From Burkholderia oklahomensis C6786 (GTDB lineage Bacteria; Pseudomonadota; Gammaproteobacteria; Burkholderiales; Burkholderiaceae), in NCBI RefSeq assembly GCF_000959365.1, contig NZ_CP009556.1:1860001-1924000 (forward strand): a DNA stretch of 64,000 nt. Reading direction: 5' to 3'. Under the pieces are notes generated by a model that saw only the letters and a program-made list of their open reading frames with translations, was not told the origin of the DNA and searched no databases. This document shows, one piece after another, positions 10,094 to 20,256 of the stretch. Numbering within the stretch: the stretch's first letter is position 1; each line of letters opens with the position of its first letter. The position numbers were made by a program, and so were the translations under genes.

Positions 10094-10744
10094 TCATGAG
10101 AACGACAGCAGAAGCTGGCCGATCAGCTTCTCCCAGCCGTGGATCAGCACGAAGACGAGCAGCTTGAGCGGCAGCGCGATCGTCATCGGCGACACCATCA
10201 TCATTCCCATCGCGAGCAGCACGTTCGACACGATCAGGTCGATCGCGATGAACGGCAGGAACAGCAGCAGGCCGATCTTGAATGCTTCGATCAACTGACT
10301 GACGGTGAACGCGGGCAGCAGCACGATCAGCGAGTCGTCGGGAATCCGGTTGCGGTACGGCTCGGGCCAGGTCCGGTGGCCGACGTCCGCGAAGAAGCGC
10401 ACCTGGTCCGGCGCGGTGTTGCGCTCGAGAAACGCGCGATACGGCGCGAGGATCGTCTTTTCGACTTGCTGCGTGAAGTCCTTGTCGTCGATCCTGACCG
10501 GATGCGCGGCAAGGTTGTCCTGGATCGCGAGCCCGACGGGCGCCATGACGAACATCGTCAGCACGAGCGCGAGCCCGTGCAGCGCGATGTTCGGCGGGAT
10601 CTGCTGCGTGCCGAGCGCGTTGCGCAGCAGCGCGAACACCACCGACAGCTTGAGGAACGACGTGCCCAGCACCACGAGAAGCGGCAGGATCGACAGCGCG
10701 AACAGCACGGCGATCAACTGGAGGGGCTGGTCGAAAAGGTTCAT
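10094..10744 (-). CDS. sctR: T3SS export-apparatus protein SctR (SsaR/YscR/SpaP)
   Basis: The 216-residue FliP family protein starts MNLFDQPLQLIAVLFALSILP. Signatures include TSFLKLSVVFALLRNALGTQQIPPNIALHGLAL and LLLFLPFIAIDLIVSNVLLAMGMMM. The ATG at 10744 gives the usual family length and has GGAA 8-9 nt upstream. An in-frame ATG at 10777 has no ribosome-binding site. The gene lies 78 bp after sctQ, the largest gap in this block. Confidence 0.95.
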   Translation of the reverse strand: MNLFDQPLQLIAVLFALSILPLLVVLGTSFLKLSVVFALLRNALGTQQIPPNIALHGLALVLTMFVMAPVGLAIQDNLAAHPVRIDDKDFTQQVEKTILAPYRAFLERNTAPDQVRFFADVGHRTWPEPYRNRIPDDSLIVLLPAFTVSQLIEAFKIGLLLFLPFIAIDLIVSNVLLAMGMMMVSPMTIALPLKLLVFVLIHGWEKLIGQLLLSFS

Positions 10745-10822
10745 CCACGATTCCGGAAAAGCCGATACGCTGCGCATTATCGGCACGCGGCGCGCACCGA
10801 CCCATCCGGCCGACACCTGAAG

Positions 10823-11908
10823 TCACGCCGGCAGCAGATGCTCGATGCGCACCGCGAGGCGTCCGCCGACGTCGAGCAGCGTGCCGCGCGCGAACGGCTT
10901 GCCGGCGACTTGCAGCGTGACGAAGCCGTCGGGCTGCGCGGGGCCGTCGAGCACGTCGCCCGCGCGCAGGCTCGCGAGCCGCGCGAGCGGCACGTCGATC
11001 GTCGCGACCTGCGCGACGACGCGCACGTGCGCGTCGAGCCGCAGCGGCCGTGCATCGGGCGAGTCGGGGGCATCGGGGGCATCGGGCGCATCGGGCGCAT
11101 CGGGCGCATCGGGCGCATCGGGCGTGTCGAGCGCGACAGAGGAGGCGACGTCGACATCGACGTCGAGCCAGTCATCGAACGTATCCATCGTCGTTCCAAT
11201 CGTGTAAGGGCGGCTCCGGCAGCCGAGAACGGTCGCGAGCGGGCGATCGGCGAACAGCACGAGCTCGCCGTCGGCGGCCGCGTACGCGTGTTGCAGCAGC
11301 AGCGCGTCGCCGGGCCGCACGCGCGCGAGCGTCGCCGTATCGACGCTGCTCCAGCCGGCGGCGAGCGCGAGCCTGACGGCGGGCGCCGCGGCGCGACTGT
11401 CGGGCGGCGAACCGGCTAGCGAATCGCGCGGCGAATCCGGCTGCAAGGGATCGAGCCGGTCCGCGAGGCGTTCGAGCCACGCAAGCGGCGCGTCGACGAC
11501 GCGCATGTCGAGCGACGCATGCTCGCGCTCGATGCCGAGCGACCATGCGGGCTTGGCCGGGCACGCGCCGCATTCGATCGCATCGGCGTGCAGCCACGCG
11601 ATGCCGAACGATGCGAGGTCCGGCTCGATGCACGCGCACGTCCACGCGGCGAGCGCGCCGCGCAGCTCGACGGGCACCGCGTCCCAATCCGGCACGCTCA
11701 GCACGGGCTCGATCCAGCGGCACCAGCGCGCGGCGTCGACCCACAGGCGCACGGGGCCGTCGCCCGTGCGCGCCGACAGGATCAGCCCGTCGCCGCCCGC
11801 GCGGCGAAAGCGCAGCGTGAGCGCGCCGGTATCCAGCGCGAGCCGCCGGCCGGCGCCGACCGCGCGCAGCAGCGCGCCCGTCGCGCGATCAATCCGTATC
11901 GGCCGCAT
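10823..11908 (-). CDS. sctQ: T3SS sorting-platform (C-ring) protein SctQ (SsaQ/YscQ)
   Basis: The 361-residue protein ends in a SpoA/SurfN domain (LDAHVRVVAQVATIDVPLARLASLRAGDVL...FVTLQVAGKPFARGTLLDVGGRLAVRIEHLLP), the FliN-like part that builds cytoplasmic pods with SctK and SctL. A negatively charged Asp-rich linker and a tandem PDA tripeptide repeat (about residues 260-283) separate the two halves. SsaQ and YscQ genes also make a separate C-terminal product from an internal start; here an in-frame ATG at 11188 with GGAA upstream could do the same and would yield ~121 residues. The gene overlaps sctP by 20 bp. Confidence 0.92.
   Translation of the reverse strand: MRPIRIDRATGALLRAVGAGRRLALDTGALTLRFRRAGGDGLILSARTGDGPVRLWVDAARWCRWIEPVLSVPDWDAVPVELRGALAAWTCACIEPDLASFGIAWLHADAIECGACPAKPAWSLGIEREHASLDMRVVDAPLAWLERLADRLDPLQPDSPRDSLAGSPPDSRAAAPAVRLALAAGWSSVDTATLARVRPGDALLLQHAYAAADGELVLFADRPLATVLGCRSRPYTIGTTMDTFDDWLDVDVDVASSVALDTPDAPDAPDAPDAPDAPDAPDSPDARPLRLDAHVRVVAQVATIDVPLARLASLRAGDVLDGPAQPDGFVTLQVAGKPFARGTLLDVGGRLAVRIEHLLPA
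11062..11129 (-). repeat. 9-bp coding tandem repeat inside sctQ (Pro-Asp-Ala units)
   Basis: About seven and a half copies of a 9-bp unit (GCCCGATGC on the coding strand, with GCCCCCGAT variants) encode consecutive Pro-Asp-Ala triplets in the linker between the two halves of SctQ. The unit is a multiple of three, so copy-number change would alter linker length without a frameshift. Confidence 0.9.
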
Positions 11909-12395
11909 CGGACCACTCCAGCGTGACGGGTTGCGCGAACTGCGCGGCGAGCGCCGCTTCGAGCGGGCCGCGCATTCGTCGCGCGCGCGCGCGGCGGCCG
12001 GCGTCGGCCAACGCCGAATCGAGCGCGACGACGAGGGCGCCGCCCGCGAAGCGCGCGTGCAGCGTGAGCCCGGCGAGCGGACCGTTGGCGATGCGCAGCG
12101 TCAGCACGTCGGACGGCGACGGTCGCGGTCCGGCGGGCGCTTTGCCGGGCGGCGCGCTTGCATCGGCCGGCCGCGCGCGCCGGGTTCGCGCGCGCGGGTC
12201 GTCGGCCGCGTCGCTTTCCGATGCGTCGCCTGCGGGTGCGCGGTGCGGCGGCGCATCGCCCGGCTGCGCGTCGAGCCAGGCGGAAAACGCATCGGCCGCG
12301 CTTTCCGCGTCGCCGCCGGCCGGCACGAGCGACTCGTGCGATCCGCACGATGCGCGGAGCCGCGCGCCGGTCGTCATCGTTTTCACAGCGGACAT
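11889..12395 (-). CDS. sctP: T3SS needle-length/substrate-switch regulator SctP (SsaP-like)
   Basis: This 168-residue protein sits exactly where ssaP lies, between sctO and sctQ. The N-terminal ~95 residues are Pro/Ala/Asp/Arg-rich and low complexity, as usual for the ruler region. The C-terminal part (LTLRIANGPLAGLTLHARFAGGALVVALDS...MRGPLEAALAAQF) resembles the T3S4/HrpP-SsaP C-terminal domain that contacts SctU. It is short for a ruler protein but comparable to SsaP. The assignment rests on synteny plus the weak C-terminal match. Confidence 0.8.
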   Translation of the reverse strand: MSAVKTMTTGARLRASCGSHESLVPAGGDAESAADAFSAWLDAQPGDAPPHRAPAGDASESDAADDPRARTRRARPADASAPPGKAPAGPRPSPSDVLTLRIANGPLAGLTLHARFAGGALVVALDSALADAGRRARARRMRGPLEAALAAQFAQPVTLEWSDAADTD

Positions 12396-12399
12396 CGTT

Positions 12400-12783
12400 T
12401 CATTCCAGCAACGCGTTCAATTTTTCCTGATCGACGAGCGCGCGGCGCAACTGATCGAGCTGGCCGTCGCGTTCGAGCCGCAGCGCCTGCCACTGCGCGT
12501 CGACTGCCTCGATCCGGTCGGCGAGCGTCTGGTCGCGCTGATGAAAGCCCGCGAGCTCGCGCTTGAGCGCCTGCAGCGACGCGTAATCGTGCACCGCATC
12601 GGTGTCCGCGCGCTCGCGCCAGTCGAGCCACAGCGCGCGGCGCGCTTCGAGCAGGCTCGCCTTGCTCGAGAGGAGCGTCGCCTCCTGTTGCTCGAGCATC
12701 GCGAGCACGCTGCGTATGCTGCGCTCTCGACGCTTCTTGATCGTCACGAGCGTGGTCAGCGTTGACCGTCCACCGTTGTCCAT
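12400..12783 (-). CDS. sctO: T3SS stalk protein SctO (SsaO/YscO)
   Basis: This 127-residue, almost entirely helical and highly charged protein ([38 protein letters not shown]...) has the heptad pattern of FliJ/YscO coiled-coil stalks. The stalk links the SctN ATPase to the SctV export gate. It overlaps the 3' end of sctN by 28 bp and precedes sctP by 4 bp, matching ssaN-O-P. Confidence 0.87.
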   Translation of the reverse strand: MDNGGRSTLTTLVTIKKRRERSIRSVLAMLEQQEATLLSSKASLLEARRALWLDWRERADTDAVHDYASLQALKRELAGFHQRDQTLADRIEAVDAQWQALRLERDGQLDQLRRALVDQEKLNALLE

Positions 12784-14093
12784 AACTGATCGATCGTCTG
12801 TTCAAAAGTGTTCTTCTCCGTCACCGGCTGGCACAGGAAGCGGCGGATCGCGTCGCGGCGCGCGAGCGCGTCGTCGGCTTCCGGATCGCGTCCGGGCTGA
12901 TATTCGCCGACCCGCACGAGCAGCTCGATGTCGCGATAGACGGCGTCGAGCCGCCGAAGCCGCGCGGCGAGCGCCAGGTGGCGCGCATCGACGATCTGGG
13001 CCATCACGCGGCTCACGCTCGCGCCGACGTCGATCGCCGGATAGTGGTTCGCCTGCGCGAGCTTGCGCGACAGCACGATGTGGCCGTCGAGGATCGACCG
13101 GACTTCGTCGGCGACGGGCTCGTTCATGTCGTCGCCTTCGACGAGCACCGTGTAGAGCCCCGTGATGCTGCCCGTTGCCGCCGGCCCCGCGCGCTCGAGG
13201 AGGCGCGGCAGCCGCGCGAAGAAGCTCGGCGGATAGCTGCCGGCCGCGGGCTTTTCGCCGGCCGCGAGGCCGATCTCGCGCGCCGCGCGCGCGAAGCGCG
13301 TCAGCGAATCCATCATCAGCAGCACGTCGCCGCCCTGGTCGCGGAAGTGCTCGGCGATCGCGGTCGCCGTGTACGCCGCCTTCAGCCGCTCGAGCGCGGG
13401 GCGATCGGACGTCGACACGACGACGACCGCCCGTGCGCGCGCCTGCGGCGTCAGCGTGCGTTCGAGAAACTCGCGCACCTCGCGGCCGCGCTCGCCGATC
13501 AGCGCGAGCACGGTGACGTCGGCGAGGCTGCCGTCGCAGATCATCCCGAGCAGCGTGCTCTTGCCGCCGCCCGCCGCCGCGAAGATGCCGATCCGCTGGC
13601 CGCGCCCGCACGTGAGCACGCCGTCGATCGCGCGCACGCCGAGCGGCAGCGGCGTGTCGATGACGGTGCGCGCGAGCGGATCGGGCGCCGCGCGATCGAG
13701 GTCGATGCGCGTCGCATCGTCGGGAATCGCGGGGCCGTCGTCGAGCGGCCGGCCGACGCCGTCGACGACGCGCCCGAGCAGAAAATCGCCGACCGCGATC
13801 CGGTGCGGCCGCCCGAGCGCGCGCACCGCGCTGCCCGCCGCGATGCCGCGCGGCTCGGCGAACGGCGACAGCAGCGCCGCGTCGCCGTCGACCGCGACGA
13901 CTTCGGCGTCGATGCCGCTCGGCTCGAGCCGGCACAGATCGCCGAAGCCGACGCCCGGCAGCGTCGCGCGCACGAGCGTCGGCCCGATTTCGACGACGCG
14001 GCCGAAGCGGACGCCGGCATCGGGCGCGACGCCGCGCGGCGCGAGCCGTGCATCGACGAGCGCGGCGACGCGCGCACGATCAAGCGGCCGCAT
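12756..14093 (-). CDS. sctN: T3SS ATPase SctN (SsaN/YscN/EscN)
   Basis: The 445-residue FliI/YscN-type ATPase has a P-loop AAGGGKST at residues 173-180, Walker [28 protein letters not shown] and the conserved [16 protein letters not shown] and [20 protein letters not shown] blocks. It strips chaperones from substrates and helps unfold them at the base of the injectisome. The start overlaps the end of sctV by 14 bp. Length and motifs are normal. Confidence 0.97.
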   Translation of the reverse strand: MRPLDRARVAALVDARLAPRGVAPDAGVRFGRVVEIGPTLVRATLPGVGFGDLCRLEPSGIDAEVVAVDGDAALLSPFAEPRGIAAGSAVRALGRPHRIAVGDFLLGRVVDGVGRPLDDGPAIPDDATRIDLDRAAPDPLARTVIDTPLPLGVRAIDGVLTCGRGQRIGIFAAAGGGKSTLLGMICDGSLADVTVLALIGERGREVREFLERTLTPQARARAVVVVSTSDRPALERLKAAYTATAIAEHFRDQGGDVLLMMDSLTRFARAAREIGLAAGEKPAAGSYPPSFFARLPRLLERAGPAATGSITGLYTVLVEGDDMNEPVADEVRSILDGHIVLSRKLAQANHYPAIDVGASVSRVMAQIVDARHLALAARLRRLDAVYRDIELLVRVGEYQPGRDPEADDALARRDAIRRFLCQPVTEKNTFEQTIDQLWTTVDGQR

Positions 14094-16173
14094 CGGCGAG
14101 CTCCCCGATCAGGTCGGCGGTGCCGATCACGCGCAGCTCCGCCTCGTCGCCGATTTCCTGAAACGACAGCACGGGCAGCTCGCCGAACTCGCGCTCGACC
14201 ATCTTGCGAACGAAGCGGCGCACGTCGATCGCGGTGACGAGCACGGTGCGCCGCAGGTCGGCGTCGGCGAGCGCGCTCTTCAGGCGCGCGACGATCGCGT
14301 GCGTGTGCTCGGGCGCGAGCGATGAATACGAGCCCGCGGCCGTCTGCCGGATCGATTCGCGGACCATCGACTCGATCCGGTCGCCGATCATCCAGCAGTT
14401 GATCCACGGCTGTCCGGCGCGATGGCGCGTCGCGATGTGCCGCCGCAGCGCGACGCGCACGTATTCGGCGAGCATCACGGGATCCTTCTCGCGCGGCGCC
14501 CACTCGACGAGCGCCTCGAAGATGCCGCGCAGATCGCGCACCGACACGCGTTCGTCGACGAGCCGCTGCAGCACGTCCGCGATCCGGCCGATCGGCATCT
14601 GCCGCTGCACTTCCTTCACGAGCTCCGCATAGCGCGATTCCATCGCGTCCATCAGGAAGCGGGTCTCCTGCACGCCGATGAACTGCGCGGCGTGCCGGTC
14701 GATGACGAGCGACACGCAGTGCGCGACGCGCGCCTCGTCGCGATGGACGGTCACGCCGAGCGCGGCGAGCGCGTCCGCGTGCGCGGGGTCGATCCATTGA
14801 AGCTGCAGCTGCGCGAACGGCAGCGGCTCGACGCGCACGCGCTGCGCGACGCTCGCGCCGCGCGCGTCGGCGAGCCATTCGTTCGCCGGCATCGCGAGCG
14901 TGACGACGGGCTCCTGATAGAGCAGGATCTGCACGGCGTCGGCGGCGAGCCCCGCGTCCGCCTGCAAGTGGATCTCGGGCAGCGGCAGGCCGAGCTGCTC
15001 GAACTTGTGCGCGCGCAGCGCGTCGAGCGCTTCGGCGAGCTTCGACGGCCGCACGGCCGATTCGCCGTGGCGGATCATCAGCGGGATCGCGCCCGGCGTC
15101 ATCGCGAAGCCCGCCTGGCCGCCCGCGTGGCCCGCGAGCGCGCCCGCCGGCGCGGCCCCGCCGTGCGCCGCGGCGCCGATGCCCGGCGCGGCCGCGCCGC
15201 GCTTCGCGCGCCGGCGCAGATGCCACGCGCAGCCGAACACGAACGCGGCGAGCGCGACGAAGTAGACGACCGGAAAGCCGGGCAGCAGCGCGAACACGAG
15301 CAGCACCGCCGCGGCGAGCCAGAGCGCCTGCGGCTGCTTGCCGATCTGCTCGGTGAGATCGGCGGCGAGCGGCTGGCGCGTGTCGCCCGGCACGCGCGTG
15401 ACGATGATGCCCGCGGTGATCGAGATCAGCAGCGCGGGAATCTGGCCGATGAGACCGTCGCCGATCGACAGGATCGCGTACGTCGACATCGCCTCGCTCG
15501 CGCTCATCCCGTGCATGAACACGCCGACCGCGGTGCCGCCCAGGATGTTGACGAGGATGATGATGATGCCGGCGATCGCGTCGCCCTTGACGAACTTCAT
15601 CGCGCCGTCCATCGCGCCGTAGAGCTGGCTCTCCTTCTGCACGAGGCCGCGCAGCCGGCGCGCTTCGTTCGCGTCGATGGTGCCGGCGCGCATGTCGCCG
15701 TCGATGCTCATCTGCTTGCCGGGCATGGCGTCGAGCGAGAAACGCGCGCTCACCTCGGCGACGCGTTCGGAGCCCTTCGTGATGACGATGAACTGGACGA
15801 TCGTGATGATCACGAACACGATCAGGCCGACGCCGAGATTGCCGCCGACCGCGAAGCTGCCGAACGTGTAGACGATCTCGCCCGCGTCCGCCTGCAGCAG
15901 GATGAGCCGCGTCGTGCTGATCGTCAGCGCGAGCCGGTACAGCGTCGTGATCAGCAGCAGCGAAGGGAACACCGAGAACTCGAGCGGATCGCGGATGTAC
16001 AGCGACATCATCAGCAGGATGATCGACACCATCAGGTTGAACGCGATCATCAGGTCGACGAGGCTCGTCGGCAGCGGCACGATCATCATGAACACCGCGA
16101 CGAGCAGCATCACCGCGAGCACGATGTCCTGACGGCCCGCGGCGCGCGCGAGCCACGGCGCGAGCCGTTTCAT
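14080..16173 (-). CDS. sctV: T3SS major export-gate protein SctV (SsaV/YscV/EscV)
   Basis: The 697-residue FHIPEP/LcrD family protein starts [20 protein letters not shown]. Eight N-terminal membrane helices include the FHIPEP-loop region [26 protein letters not shown] and [33 protein letters not shown] Gly/Ala-rich linker precedes the large cytoplasmic domain that forms the nonameric ring (about residues 350-697). The ATG at 16173 overlaps the stop of the ssaM-like gene (ATGA). The ORF stays open far upstream, but those residues have no family match. Confidence 0.97.
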   Translation of the reverse strand: MKRLAPWLARAAGRQDIVLAVMLLVAVFMMIVPLPTSLVDLMIAFNLMVSIILLMMSLYIRDPLEFSVFPSLLLITTLYRLALTISTTRLILLQADAGEIVYTFGSFAVGGNLGVGLIVFVIITIVQFIVITKGSERVAEVSARFSLDAMPGKQMSIDGDMRAGTIDANEARRLRGLVQKESQLYGAMDGAMKFVKGDAIAGIIIILVNILGGTAVGVFMHGMSASEAMSTYAILSIGDGLIGQIPALLISITAGIIVTRVPGDTRQPLAADLTEQIGKQPQALWLAAAVLLVFALLPGFPVVYFVALAAFVFGCAWHLRRRAKRGAAAPGIGAAAHGGAAPAGALAGHAGGQAGFAMTPGAIPLMIRHGESAVRPSKLAEALDALRAHKFEQLGLPLPEIHLQADAGLAADAVQILLYQEPVVTLAMPANEWLADARGASVAQRVRVEPLPFAQLQLQWIDPAHADALAALGVTVHRDEARVAHCVSLVIDRHAAQFIGVQETRFLMDAMESRYAELVKEVQRQMPIGRIADVLQRLVDERVSVRDLRGIFEALVEWAPREKDPVMLAEYVRVALRRHIATRHRAGQPWINCWMIGDRIESMVRESIRQTAAGSYSSLAPEHTHAIVARLKSALADADLRRTVLVTAIDVRRFVRKMVEREFGELPVLSFQEIGDEAELRVIGTADLIGELADAAA

Positions 16174-16538
16174 GCGGCGTCTCCGGCATGCGCGTCGAGG
16201 AGGCGCCGCATCGTCCGGTGGCCCGCGAGCCAGTCGTCGACGCTCGTGTCGCGCGGGAACGCGCAGCTCACGACGAGCTGGCTGCCCGCCGCGAACGCGC
16301 GCAGCACGAGGCCCTGCATGCGCAGCGGGTCGCAGCGCGCGATGACGCGCATCAGCGCGTCGCGGCGGCGCGCGGCGTCGACCGCGCTCGCGAGCGACAG
16401 CGTGAGCCGCCCGTCGGCGACTTCGACGAAAAGACGCGTGCCCGCGTGAGCGAATTCCATTCGCTCGCCGATGCGGGCACAAGGCAAATCGAGGAAGCGT
16501 AGCAACTGTTCGAGTCGGCGTTCCGTTTGCAAATCCAT
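16170..16538 (-). CDS. ssaM: SsaM/CesL-like gatekeeper-complex protein
   Basis: The 122-residue protein (MDLQTERRLEQLLRFLDLPCAR...LDAHAGDAA) has exactly the length of Salmonella SsaM and the same position, just before sctV. The internal pattern (LFVEVADGRLTLSLASAV, QGLVLRAFAAGSQLVVSCAFP) suggests a class-I-chaperone-like alpha/beta fold. The ATG at 16538 has a good AAGGA 6-7 nt upstream. In SPI-2, SsaM acts with SpiC and SsaL to hold back effectors until translocators are secreted; candidates for both partners are encoded in this locus. The assignment is by synteny and length; sequence identity is low. Confidence 0.75.
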   Translation of the reverse strand: MDLQTERRLEQLLRFLDLPCARIGERMEFAHAGTRLFVEVADGRLTLSLASAVDAARRRDALMRVIARCDPLRMQGLVLRAFAAGSQLVVSCAFPRDTSVDDWLAGHRTMRRLLDAHAGDAA

Positions 16539-16627
16539 GCGGTTCCTTCGTACGCCGAAGATGCGTCGTGACGAGTCGTGAGACAAGGTCGGCACATCTT
16601 CCCGAATCGAACCGGCGCGGGGCATAC

Positions 16628-16640
16628 GGTAAAGACCTGA
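16628..16640 (-). promoter_or_regulatory. Candidate T3SS regulatory box in the ssaM/ssrA divergent region
   Basis: The reverse strand reads TCAGGTCTTTACC, followed by GTA. The core TCAGGT-N4-ACC recurs at 20204 and 29997, in the other two divergent intervals of this locus. It lies 69 bp before the sensor-kinase start and 90 bp before the ssaM-like start. The binding protein is unknown; the SsrB-like regulator and the T3SS AraC protein are candidates. Confidence 0.45.
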
Positions 16641-16708
16641 ATTGGCCGGCGCGCGAAAAGGCAAAATGCGATAATTGCGGCGCGGATGTTGCGGGGTACA
16701 CATCAATA

Positions 16709-19480
16709 ATGAGCGCATTGTGGGAAAAGTCGCTGACCGCGCGGATCATGGTGATCCTGAGCTGCGCGATGACGGCCTTCTGGCTGTTGTCCGAGTCGAT
16801 CGGCTTTTATTTTCGATACATCGAGGCGCAACGAGAGCTGCGCAGCGAGCTGACGTGGCAGCTCGAATCGATCGCGCAGGAGGAAAGCCGCCGCTACGAG
16901 TACGCGGAGCGCCAGGCGCGGATGCTGATGTCGTGGTGGAGCGTGCTCGACGAGCGGATCATCCTGCGCCCGAAGGCGCAGGCATCGGTGCAGCACGCGA
17001 TCTTCGTGCCGTTCAAGGATGCGAAGGGCAATCGCGAGCTCGTCGAGCGCGCGCGCGAAATCGTCGAGATCTACGGACACGCGGATCCGCGCAACCGGAT
17101 GGACACGTTCCTGCTGCTGCCGACGGAAGGCATCGTGCTGTTCGAGCCGGAAACGATGTCGAGGGACGACATGCAGCGCAAGATCGCCGCGTTGTCGACG
17201 CTGCGCACGCTGCCGAAGCTGCCCGTCGTCCATTGGGGCGCGGCGATCAAGGATTCGAACGGCATGATTCGCGCGGCGGCCGCCGTCGTCGATCCGAACA
17301 CGGGCATCGTCGCCGGCCAGAATTTGAGAGTCGGCGATTTTCCGGCGATCGCGAAGGACATGGGCCTCGAGGCGCCGCCGCGCTTCGCGCTGCAATCGCA
17401 GACGGGCGATGTGTTCTGGATGGGCGCGGACGTGTCCGCGAAGCCGCCGCCCGCGTTCGTGCTCCCGCCCAAATGCGACCGCACGCACTGGATTCGCCGC
17501 GGCGACTATTACGTGATCTGCACGCCGCTATCCGGCCCGAACTGGCAGGTCGCGGCGATCTACCCGGTCAGCGCGGTCACCGACAAGGCGATGTCGCTGC
17601 TGCCGCTGACGACGCGCTGGACCTTCGTCGTGCAGCTCCTGCTGATCGCGTTCGTCTACGTCACGCTGCAGCGGCAGCTCGGCCAGCCGCTGCAGCACTT
17701 CGTCGACATCATCGACGCGCAGCGCGAAGGCGATCTCGGCCGCCGTCTGCCGACCGGGCGCCGCGACGAGCTGGGCCGGATCGCGAGCGCGTACAACTCG
17801 CTGCTCAGCACGGTCAACGCGTATTACAAGACGCTCGAGAGCAAGGTGCGCGAGCGCACGCGCGAGCTCGCGGAGGCGAAGCGGATCGCCGAATCGGCGA
17901 GCCACCGCAAGAGCGAGCACATCGCGAGCATCAGCCACGAGCTGCGCACGCCGCTCAACGGGATCGTCGGCGCGCTCGCGCTGTTGAACCGCAGCGCGCT
18001 GCAGGCGGAGCAGCGGGATCTCGTGCGCGTCGCGCAGCAGTCGTCGTCCTATCTGCTCGGCATCGTCAACAACGTGCTCGATTTTTCGCGCATCGAAGCC
18101 GGCCAGCTCGAACTCGCGAGCGAAGAGAGCGATCTGCTCGCGCTGCTCGACCAGGCGATGCTGACGATCCACATCCGCGCGCAGGAGAAGAGCCTCAGTC
18201 TGCGGACCTTCGTCGCGGCGGACGTGCCGCGGCGCGTGTGGCTCGACGGGCTGCGCGTGCGGCAGATCCTGATCAATCTGCTCGGCAACGCGGTGAAGTT
18301 CACCGAGCACGGGCACATCCACCTGACCGTCGAGCGCCGCGCCGACATGCTCGCATTCGTCGTCGAGGATACCGGCAAGGGCATTCCGGACGACTATCAA
18401 CTGGACATCTTCAAGCCGTTCGTGCAGGTGCGCGCGCACGACAGCGGCAACGGGCTCGGCCTGCCGATCGCGTCGCGGCTCGCGAACCTGATGAACGGCG
18501 AGATCCTGCTCGACAGCCGGCTCGGCAAGGGCACGCGCTTCACCGTGCTGCTGCCGCTGCAGGCGGACGAGAGGGCGCCCGCGCCGCTCGCCGGCACGCT
18601 CGTCGCGCCGGCCGCGCTGCACATGCAGATGCGCGTGTGGGGCCTGCAGGTCGAAACGGGCGACAACGCGCTGTTTCCGATGCCCGAATCGGGCTATCTG
18701 CCGGGCAAGCTCTGGGACAAGGTCGTGCTCGCGCTGCGCGGCGAGGCCGTGCAGGAGGAGGTCGCGCCGAAGGCGATCTGCCCGTGGTCGCTGAAGATCC
18801 TCGTCGTCGACGACGTCGCGGTGAATCGCGACATCGTCGGCAAGATGCTGCGCGAGCTCGGGCATCGGACGCGCGCGGCCGCGTCGGGCCAGCTCGCGCT
18901 GAAGCTCGGACGCTCGCACGTATTCGACCTCGTGCTGATGGACGTGCGCATGCCCGAGCTCGACGGGATGGCGACCGCGAAGCGCTGGCGGCACGTTGCC
19001 GAAGGCGTGCTCGATCCGGACACGCCGATCGTCGCGCTGACGGCGAACGCATCGCCCGCCGAGCATGAGCGCGCGAAGGCGGCGGGGATGAACGGCTATC
19101 TGACAAAGCCGGTTTCGCTCGAACAGCTCGCCGACATGATCAACCAGGTCGCGTCGACGCAGCTCGCACGCGGCGTCGAGCTCACGCCGAATGCGAAGTC
19201 GTGCTCGCCGCTCTTCGACCTGAACGACGCGGCGATGCGCGAGAAGCTGCATCAGGCGCTCGTCGATCTGCACCGGCAGATCGACGCCGCGTGGCACGCG
19301 AGGGACGCCGCGTCGATGCTGAACGTGCTGCACGCGCTGAAGGGCTGCGCGGGACAGGGCGGGCTCGATCTCGTGCGCGAGGCGGCCGAGCAGCAGGAGC
19401 GTCAGGTGCGCTCGGGCGGCTGGATGAGCGGTCACGACGTGCGAGACCTGGCGGAGCTGATCTCGATTCAGTTTGCGTGA
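16709..19480 (+). CDS. ssrA: SsrA-like hybrid sensor histidine kinase of the T3SS locus
   Basis: The 923-residue protein (Salmonella SsrA is about 920) has two membrane segments (residues ~10-33 and ~302-325) flanking a large periplasmic sensor region. Then come a HAMP domain, a HisKA domain with H410 in [12 protein letters not shown], an HATPase domain (N-box [14 protein letters not shown]-boxes [10 protein letters not shown] and GNGLGLPIA), a receiver domain with D745 ([11 protein letters not shown]) and a C-terminal HPt domain with H875 ([12 protein letters not shown]). The architecture supports an H-D-H phosphorelay to the SsrB-like regulator encoded convergently 24 bp downstream. The ATG at 16709 begins MSALWEKS. 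The stimulus is unknown. Confidence 0.92.
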   Translation: MSALWEKSLTARIMVILSCAMTAFWLLSESIGFYFRYIEAQRELRSELTWQLESIAQEESRRYEYAERQARMLMSWWSVLDERIILRPKAQASVQHAIFVPFKDAKGNRELVERAREIVEIYGHADPRNRMDTFLLLPTEGIVLFEPETMSRDDMQRKIAALSTLRTLPKLPVVHWGAAIKDSNGMIRAAAAVVDPNTGIVAGQNLRVGDFPAIAKDMGLEAPPRFALQSQTGDVFWMGADVSAKPPPAFVLPPKCDRTHWIRRGDYYVICTPLSGPNWQVAAIYPVSAVTDKAMSLLPLTTRWTFVVQLLLIAFVYVTLQRQLGQPLQHFVDIIDAQREGDLGRRLPTGRRDELGRIASAYNSLLSTVNAYYKTLESKVRERTRELAEAKRIAESASHRKSEHIASISHELRTPLNGIVGALALLNRSALQAEQRDLVRVAQQSSSYLLGIVNNVLDFSRIEAGQLELASEESDLLALLDQAMLTIHIRAQEKSLSLRTFVAADVPRRVWLDGLRVRQILINLLGNAVKFTEHGHIHLTVERRADMLAFVVEDTGKGIPDDYQLDIFKPFVQVRAHDSGNGLGLPIASRLANLMNGEILLDSRLGKGTRFTVLLPLQADERAPAPLAGTLVAPAALHMQMRVWGLQVETGDNALFPMPESGYLPGKLWDKVVLALRGEAVQEEVAPKAICPWSLKILVVDDVAVNRDIVGKMLRELGHRTRAAASGQLALKLGRSHVFDLVLMDVRMPELDGMATAKRWRHVAEGVLDPDTPIVALTANASPAEHERAKAAGMNGYLTKPVSLEQLADMINQVASTQLARGVELTPNAKSCSPLFDLNDAAMREKLHQALVDLHRQIDAAWHARDAASMLNVLHALKGCAGQGGLDLVREAAEQQERQVRSGGWMSGHDVRDLAELISIQFA

Positions 19481-19504
19481 CCGGCGCGGGCGGGCCGCGC
19501 GGCG

Positions 19505-20155
19505 TCAGTGCAGCCCGAGGCGATGCGCCCAGTTGGCGAGTTCCGCCGCATTGTGCGCGTCGAGCTTGCGCATCAGGTTCAGTCGATGGGTCTCCACGGT
19601 CTTGATCGTGATCGTGAGCTTTTCCGCGATGTCGCGATTGCGGCAGCCTTCCGAAATCAGCTTGAGCACCTGGCGTTCGCGCGGCGTGAGCGCGACCGCG
19701 CCGTCGGGCACGGCCTTCGTCGTGACCTGATCGACATTGAGCGCCGGGTCGATCACCGTATGGCCGCGCCACACTTTCCAGATCGCGTCGAGCAGCGTCT
19801 GCTTCGAGCTGTTCTTCAGCAGGTAGCCGTTCGCGCCGGCCGCGAGCGCCGCGCTCGCGCGATGCTCGGTGGTCTCGGCGGTGACGACGAGAATGCCGAG
19901 GTCCGGCCAGCGCCGCCGCAACTGATGGATCACGTCGAGGCCGTTCATGCCGGGCAGGCCGAGATCGAGCAGCACGATGTCGGGATCGAGCCGCTGGCAG
20001 GCCGCATACACTTCGAGGCCGTTGCTGACCTCGTCGACGACGGACAGCGGCGGCGACGCGTCCAGCAGGTTCTTGAGGCCCAACCGCAGCAGGGGATGGT
20101 CCTCCACGACCAGGATGCGTATCTCGGCGGGAGCGGCGGTGTGCGTGAGAGCCAT
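19505..20155 (-). CDS. ssrB: SsrB-like NarL/LuxR-family response regulator of the T3SS locus
   Basis: The 216-residue protein has an N-terminal receiver domain (acidic pocket VVEDHP, phosphoacceptor D64 in VLLDLGLPGMNG, then VVTAET and the GYLLKNSS lysine) and a C-terminal LuxR-type helix-turn-helix (LTPRERQVLKLISEGCRNRDIAEKLTITIKTVETHRLNLMRKL). It is convergent with the sensor kinase gene and divergent from the ssaB-sctC operon, so it can control both. The ATG at 20155 was chosen, but it has no strong ribosome-binding site; an in-frame TTG at 20191 would add 12 Ser/Asp-rich residues. The likely role is to activate T3SS operons after phosphotransfer. Confidence 0.9.
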   Translation of the reverse strand: MALTHTAAPAEIRILVVEDHPLLRLGLKNLLDASPPLSVVDEVSNGLEVYAACQRLDPDIVLLDLGLPGMNGLDVIHQLRRRWPDLGILVVTAETTEHRASAALAAGANGYLLKNSSKQTLLDAIWKVWRGHTVIDPALNVDQVTTKAVPDGAVALTPRERQVLKLISEGCRNRDIAEKLTITIKTVETHRLNLMRKLDAHNAAELANWAHRLGLH

Positions 20156-20203
20156 GGGACGGGTGTCAGACGAAGATGAAAAATTACTCAAGGCGTCCGA
20201 AGT

Positions 20204-20219
20204 TCAGGTGATGACCGGA
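20204..20219 (+). promoter_or_regulatory. Candidate T3SS regulatory box in the ssrB/ssaB divergent region
   Basis: The sequence TCAGGTGATGACCGGA matches 15 of 16 bases of the reverse complement of the element at 29997-30012. It sits 49 bp upstream of the ssrB-like ATG and 38 bp upstream of the ssaB-like ATG. A separate dyad, TCAAG-N6-CTTGA, lies just after it at 20229-20244. Function is inferred from recurrence only. Confidence 0.45.
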
Positions 20220-20256
20220 TCGATTCTATCAAGGTCTATCTTGAAAATGTCATGCC

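Noticed and set aside
10745..10816. Upstream in-frame starts for sctR
   Set aside because: They lack a ribosome-binding site and would add residues not found in the SctR family.
12802..13935. Long open frames on both strands over the sct genes and elsewhere, rich in Arg, Ala and Pro
   Set aside because: They are shadows of real genes in GC-rich DNA, have no family resemblance or ribosome-binding sites, and fully overlap well-supported genes.
16174..16749. N-terminal extension of the sctV open frame
   Set aside because: The extension overlaps the ssaM-like gene and the promoter region and has no SctV similarity; the ATG at 16173 is coupled to the ssaM-like stop.
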